Below, in pieces: positions 15,601 to 20,478 of a stretch of 20,478 bases of DNA. Origin of the DNA: Rhodospirillaceae bacterium (lineage in GTDB: Bacteria > Pseudomonadota > Alphaproteobacteria > MPNO01 > UBA2964); NCBI GenBank assembly GCA_018660305.1, contig JABJKO010000228.1, positions 1-20,478 of the forward strand, given 5' to 3'. Position 1 is the stretch's first letter. Each line of letters starts with the position of its first letter. Made by a program: the position numbers and the translations under genes. The notes under the pieces are model-generated. The model saw only the letters and a list, made by a program, of their open reading frames with translations. It was not told where the DNA came from and ran no database searches.

Positions 15601-17165
15601 GGGGACCTGAACTTTGGCTAGAGCCACACAGGCGCGCAAGAAAAAGAAAACCGTCCAGCCGCTGTTTGACGGCGCGGAATGGGATTTTTGCACCATGCGC
15701 GATGCCTATAACGCCATCGAAGAAATTGCCCTGAACGATCTGGGTCTGGACGTCTACCCCAATCAAATCGAGATCATTTCGGCGGAACAGATGCTCGATG
15801 CCTATTGTTCCATCGGCATGCCGCTGATGTACCAGCACTGGTCTTTCGGCAAACGGTTTGTCCAGGAGCAGGAAGCCTATAAGACGGGCCAGATGGGCCT
15901 TGCCTACGAGATCGTAATCAATTCCAGCCCCTGCATCAGCTATTACATGGAAGAAAGCACCATGCCCATGCAAACGCTGGTGCTGGCGCATGCGGCCTTC
16001 GGCCATAACCATTTTTTCAAGAACAATTACTTGTTCCAGCAATGGACCGACGCCGAAGGCATTCTGGATTATCTGGAATTTTCCAAGCGGTATATTGCCC
16101 AGTGCGAGGAACAACACGGATTAAGCGCCGTCGAAGAAATCATGGACGCCGCCCATGCCTTGATGGACCAGGGCATCTTCCGCTATCGGCGGCAACCCAA
16201 ACCCAACCTGCGCAAACAGGAAGAACGGGAACGGGAACGCCGCGAATATGATGAAAGACATTACAACGATCTTTGGCGAACCCTGCCACAGGTCGACAAC
16301 CCGGAAGATTCGTGCGCAACGCAAAAAGAACTGGCGGAGCGAAAGAAGCGGCTCAAGCTGCCCGAAGAAAACCTTCTCTATTTCATTGAGAAAAACAGCC
16401 CGACCCTGAAGGGCTGGGAACGGGAACTGCTCCGCATCGTCCGTAATATCTCGCAATATTTCTACCCGCAGAAACAGACAAAGATGATGAATGAGGGGTG
16501 CGCCACCTTCGTCCATCATTACATCATCAATGAGCTCTACGATCAGGGCCTGATTACGGAAGGGGCCCTACTGGAAGTCCTCCATAGCCATACCAGCGTC
16601 GTGATGCAGCCCGGGTTCGACGACCCGCGGTTTAGCGGCATCAATCCCTATGCGCTCGGCTTTGCCATGATGAAGGATATCCGCCAGATCGTGACCGATC
16701 CGACCGAGGAAGACCGGGCCTGGTTCCCCGAGATTGCGGGGACAGGCGACTGGCGCGGCGTTTTGCGGGACGCCTGGGCCAATTACCGTGACGAATCATT
16801 TATCCGTCAGTTTTTGAGCCCCCGCCTCATGCGCGAGTTCAAGCTGTTCCAGTTGGACGATGTCTCAAGCGAAGGACATCTGACCGTCGCCGCCATCCAT
16901 GACGATGCCGGTTACGAAAGATTGCGGAATTCCTTCGCCCAGAGTTACGAAATCACGGCGCTAGAGCCGGATATACAGATCGTTGACGTCAATTTACTCG
17001 AGGACCGCGAGCTTATTCTGCATCACACCGTGCAGGACGGGATTCCGCTGGCCATGCGGACACGGAAAGCGGTCCTGACGCAGTTGCGGCGCCTCTGGGG
17101 ATATGACGTTCAACTTGTCGGCATAGATGGTGAAACGGGCGAAACCCGATACGAGGCGCGACCCA

Positions 17166-18272
<1,107 letters not shown>

Positions 18273-18284
18273 CGGAGATCGATC

Positions 18285-19106
18285 ATGGTGGCCAAAGCCA
18301 ACCATCAGATAGACGACGATTATGTTATTGATCAGAACTGGTCCACCTACACGGACGCCGATCATGCCATATGGCGCGATTTGTTTATGCGGCAATCGCA
18401 CCTGCTCCCCAACAGAGCCTGCAACGAATTCATGGCCGGGCTTGAAGGGCTCGGTGTGGCCGCCGACCAGATTCCGGATTTCGAGGCCCTGTCGGCCATT
18501 CTGATGCAGGCCACGGGATGGCAAATCGTCGCCGTTCCCGGCCTGGTTCCGGACGACGTGTTTTTTCGGCACCTTTCCGAGAGGCGGTTCCCGGCAACCA
18601 ACTGGATACGCCGCCGCGACCAGATGGATTATCTGCAGGAACCCGACGTGTTCCACGATGTGTTCGGCCATGTCCCCCTGCTGATGAACCCGGTCTTCGC
18701 CGATTATCTACAGGCATACGGCCGCGGCGGTTTAAAGGCGCTGGGATTGGGCGCCCTCCCCCTTCTGGCGCGGCTTTACTGGTATAGTGTCGAATTCGGA
18801 CTCATCAAAACCGAAGACGGTTTGCGCATCTACGGCTCCGGGATCGTCTCTTCCTTCAGCGAGACCCGCTATTGCCTCGAAAGCAATACGCCGCTCCGTC
18901 TGGGCTTCGATCTGCGCCGCATCATGCGAACCCGCTACCGGATCGATAATTTCCAGGAAACCTATTTTGTCATCGACAATTTCGATCAGCTTTTCGACGC
19001 AACCGCACCGGATTTCTCACCGATTTATGAGCGCGTCGCCTCGCTGCCTGAAATCAATCCCGGGGCGGCCATCTCCAACGACACCATGATCACCCTGTCT
19101 CCCTGA
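18285..19106 (+). CDS. phhA: Phenylalanine 4-monooxygenase
   Basis: A 273-residue single-domain bacterial aromatic amino-acid hydroxylase that turns phenylalanine into tyrosine using tetrahydropterin, iron and oxygen. The iron ligands are H124 and H129 in DVFHDVFGHVPLL and E170 in WYSVEFGL; the pterin-site stretch ends FPATNWIRRRDQMDYLQEPD. There is no N-terminal ACT regulatory domain, as expected for the bacterial form. The start ATG 18285 follows GGAG. With hpd 12 nt upstream it forms a Phe/Tyr catabolic pair. No pterin carbinolamine dehydratase (phhB) or homogentisate dioxygenase lies within the window. Confidence 0.96.
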   Translation: MVAKANHQIDDDYVIDQNWSTYTDADHAIWRDLFMRQSHLLPNRACNEFMAGLEGLGVAADQIPDFEALSAILMQATGWQIVAVPGLVPDDVFFRHLSERRFPATNWIRRRDQMDYLQEPDVFHDVFGHVPLLMNPVFADYLQAYGRGGLKALGLGALPLLARLYWYSVEFGLIKTEDGLRIYGSGIVSSFSETRYCLESNTPLRLGFDLRRIMRTRYRIDNFQETYFVIDNFDQLFDATAPDFSPIYERVASLPEINPGAAISNDTMITLSP

Positions 19107-19157
19107 ACGTTAATTAGGGCGGGGCGCTTGCCCTCTCACGAGGCCGCGCTTAGACTT

Positions 19158-19183
19158 TTGTTCGCACAATATAATTCGAACAA
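19158..19183 (+). promoter_or_regulatory. Perfect TATAAT enclosed by a 7-bp inverted repeat
   Basis: TTGTTCG (19158-19164) and CGAACAA (19177-19183) are exact inverted repeats separated by 12 bp, and the spacer contains TATAAT (19170-19175). TTAGAC (19150-19155) is the nearest -35-like hexamer but is only 14 bp away, so the -35 is weak. The layout is that of a promoter covered by a dimeric repressor site, 26 bp upstream of the first cysteine hydrolase. No protein or ligand can be assigned. Confidence 0.45.
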
Positions 19184-19208
19184 CCCATCCGAGCAGGGAG
19201 GTAAAATC

Positions 19209-19967
19209 ATGGCCGAGCGTATCTGGGATAAATTTCTGACCGAGCGGGATAAAGCCGTATTCGAGGCATCCGGTTATGGCGCAAAAGCCGGCGGCGGCAA
19301 GAAACCGGCGCTCCTCATCATCGACGTGAATTACGCCTTTTGCGGCGAACGCTCCGAACCCATTCTCGATTCAATCCAGAAATGGCGGACTTCGTGCGGC
19401 GAAGATGCCTGGGAATCCCTGCCCCATATCCGCAAACTCATCGACCGCTGTCACGAAAAGGGCATTCCGGTCATCTACACCACCGGCACCGTCCGCGACG
19501 ACGGGTGGGACAAGGGAGGCTGGTCCTGGAAAAGCTCACGCAGCAACGAAGATGTCGCCACCGGCGCCCCGGACGCCCGCGATACCAACCGTGACGGTAA
19601 TGACATCATGGATGAAATTGCCCCCTCGCCCCAGGACATCGTCATCCGCAAACACAAACCCAGCGCCTTTTCGGGCACGGCGCTCATGGCCTTTATCAAT
19701 GATCTCGGTGCCGATTCCCTGATCGTGACCGGCACTACCACGTCGGGCTGCGTACGGGCCTCGGTACTGGATGCCTTCAGCCAGAACCTGCGCTGCACAA
19801 TCGCGGAGGAAGCCTGCTTCGACCGATCGCAGGCGTCGCACGCCATCAATCTATGCGACATGAACGCCAAATACGCCGATGTGGTCTCAACCGACGAAGC
19901 CCTGGCCCACATCGAGGAAATCGATGCGGACTACAATCTACCGTCTGGCAAACCTCTGAACAGTTAA
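19209..19967 (+). CDS. Isochorismatase-fold cysteine hydrolase, copy 1 (N-carbamoylsarcosine amidohydrolase-like)
   Basis: A 252-residue cytoplasmic cysteine hydrolase. The catalytic triad is visible: D39 in ALLIIDVNYAF, K148 in VIRKHKPSAF and C181 in TGTTTSGCVRASVLDAF. The KPSAF-GTAL and TTTSGCVRA blocks resemble the N-carbamoylsarcosine amidohydrolase and maleamate amidohydrolase branch rather than nicotinamidases. The substrate is probably a small amide or carbamoyl compound, but which one is not shown. ATG 19209 follows GGGAGGT; a longer open frame from 19128 has no ribosome site and would cover the promoter-like dyad. It begins 102 bp after phhA and is followed 28 bp later by a close paralogue with the same N-terminal IWDKFLT-RDK motif. 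Confidence 0.85.
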   Translation: MAERIWDKFLTERDKAVFEASGYGAKAGGGKKPALLIIDVNYAFCGERSEPILDSIQKWRTSCGEDAWESLPHIRKLIDRCHEKGIPVIYTTGTVRDDGWDKGGWSWKSSRSNEDVATGAPDARDTNRDGNDIMDEIAPSPQDIVIRKHKPSAFSGTALMAFINDLGADSLIVTGTTTSGCVRASVLDAFSQNLRCTIAEEACFDRSQASHAINLCDMNAKYADVVSTDEALAHIEEIDADYNLPSGKPLNS

Positions 19968-19995
19968 GTCAGCCTATTGGACAAGGAGCCAGACC

Positions 19996-20478
19996 ATGAC
20001 CGAACAGATATGGGACAAGTTTCTGACCGACCGCGACAAGAGCGTGTTCGCCACGGGCGGTTTCGGAGCCCGGGCCGGATTCGGTAAAAAGCCGGCCCTG
20101 CTGGTCATCGACGTCAGTTACAATTTTTGCGGCGATAAACGCGAGCCCATTCTGGACTCCATCAAGAAATTCCATAATTCCTGCGGCGAGGATGCCTGGG
20201 ATGCCCTGCCCCATATTCGCAAGCTGATCGATACCTGCCACGACAAGGGGATCCCGGTCATCTACACCACCGGCACGTCGCGTAACGACGGCTGGGACGC
20301 CGGTGGCTGGGCCTGGAAAAACGCCCGCACCGAAGAAGACGTTACCGCCCCCCATGCCAGCGGGTTCAACCGCGACGGCAACGACATCATGGATGAGATC
20401 GCGCCGAGTCCGCAGGACATCGTGATCCGCAAACACAAGCCCAGCGCCTTTGCCGGCACGGCGCTCATGGCCTTTATC
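19996..20478 (+). CDS. Isochorismatase-fold cysteine hydrolase, copy 2 (partial at window edge)
   Basis: 161 codons from ATG 19996 (AAGGAG upstream) to the window end without a stop. It aligns with copy 1 throughout apart from a two-residue deletion near residue 118; by hand count about 120 of 161 positions are identical. D39 (LLVIDVSYNF) and K146 (VIRKHKPSAF) are present; the nucleophilic cysteine lies beyond the window. The cores are nearly identical in protein sequence, for example MDEIAPSPQDIVIRKHKPSA, and long nucleotide stretches are shared. A fairly recent tandem duplication is the likely origin. The two proteins could have split substrates, form a mixed oligomer, or act in succession in one catabolic route. 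Confidence 0.85.
   Translation, partial: MTEQIWDKFLTDRDKSVFATGGFGARAGFGKKPALLVIDVSYNFCGDKREPILDSIKKFHNSCGEDAWDALPHIRKLIDTCHDKGIPVIYTTGTSRNDGWDAGGWAWKNARTEEDVTAPHASGFNRDGNDIMDEIAPSPQDIVIRKHKPSAFAGTALMAFI

Noticed and set aside
19116..19134. AGGGC/GCCCT inverted repeat after phhA considered as a terminator
   Set aside because: Stem of five pairs and no following T-tract, so there is no basis for an intrinsic terminator.
19128..19208. 27-codon upstream extension of cysteine hydrolase copy 1
   Set aside because: No ribosome site upstream, it covers the promoter-like dyad, and copy 2 starts at the equivalent of ATG 19209.

Overview
The window is a chromosomal segment of a GC-rich Gram-negative bacterium, most likely an alphaproteobacterium of the Rhodospirillales-like orders. 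The pointers are an imuA-imuB-dnaE2 cassette preceded by the alphaproteobacterial LexA box (GAAC-N7-GAAC), a short-type psd next to pssA, TTAACCAT motifs like CtrA half-sites, and a secretory leader typical of Gram-negatives. No tRNA, rRNA, phage, IS or CRISPR was seen. Except for one intergenic repeat, it reads as ordinary core and semi-core chromosome.

Layout. (1) 1-185: 5' end of ribF on the minus strand. (2) 383-4087, plus strand: a small DUF6812-like protein, a possible 24-codon ORF overlapping both neighbours, a GGDEF diguanylate cyclase, a SAM hydrolase (DUF62 family), phosphatidylserine decarboxylase and phosphatidylserine synthase. The last two make phosphatidylethanolamine. (3) 4103-4951, minus: a NavAb-like voltage-gated sodium channel. 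(4) 5155-6132: an exported metallo-beta-lactamase-fold protein with a strong terminator behind it. (5) 6223-12176: an SOS promoter and LexA box, then imuA, imuB (80-nt overlap), a 340-bp gap holding a three-stem palindromic repeat, and dnaE2. Together these form the mutagenic translesion polymerase cassette. (6) 12295-17200: prkA (yeaG), yeaH/yhbH and spoVR (ycgB), the conserved kinase/VWA/SpoVR stress trio. (7) 17166-19106: hpd, overlapping the end of spoVR, then phhA; these catalyse Phe to Tyr and 4-hydroxyphenylpyruvate to homogentisate. (8) 19209-20478: two tandem, clearly duplicated isochorismatase-fold cysteine hydrolases, the second cut by the window end. They are preceded by a promoter-like TATAAT set inside a 7-bp inverted repeat.

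I did not find an unmistakably new multi-gene system. The points most worth a second look are the fusion of the PrkA-YeaH-SpoVR operon to aromatic amino-acid catabolism by gene overlap, the duplicated cysteine hydrolases with their dyad-flanked promoter, the three-stem repeat splitting the SOS mutagenesis operon, the tiny ORF interlocked between the DUF6812-like gene and the diguanylate cyclase, and the secreted MBL protein with a changed metal motif.
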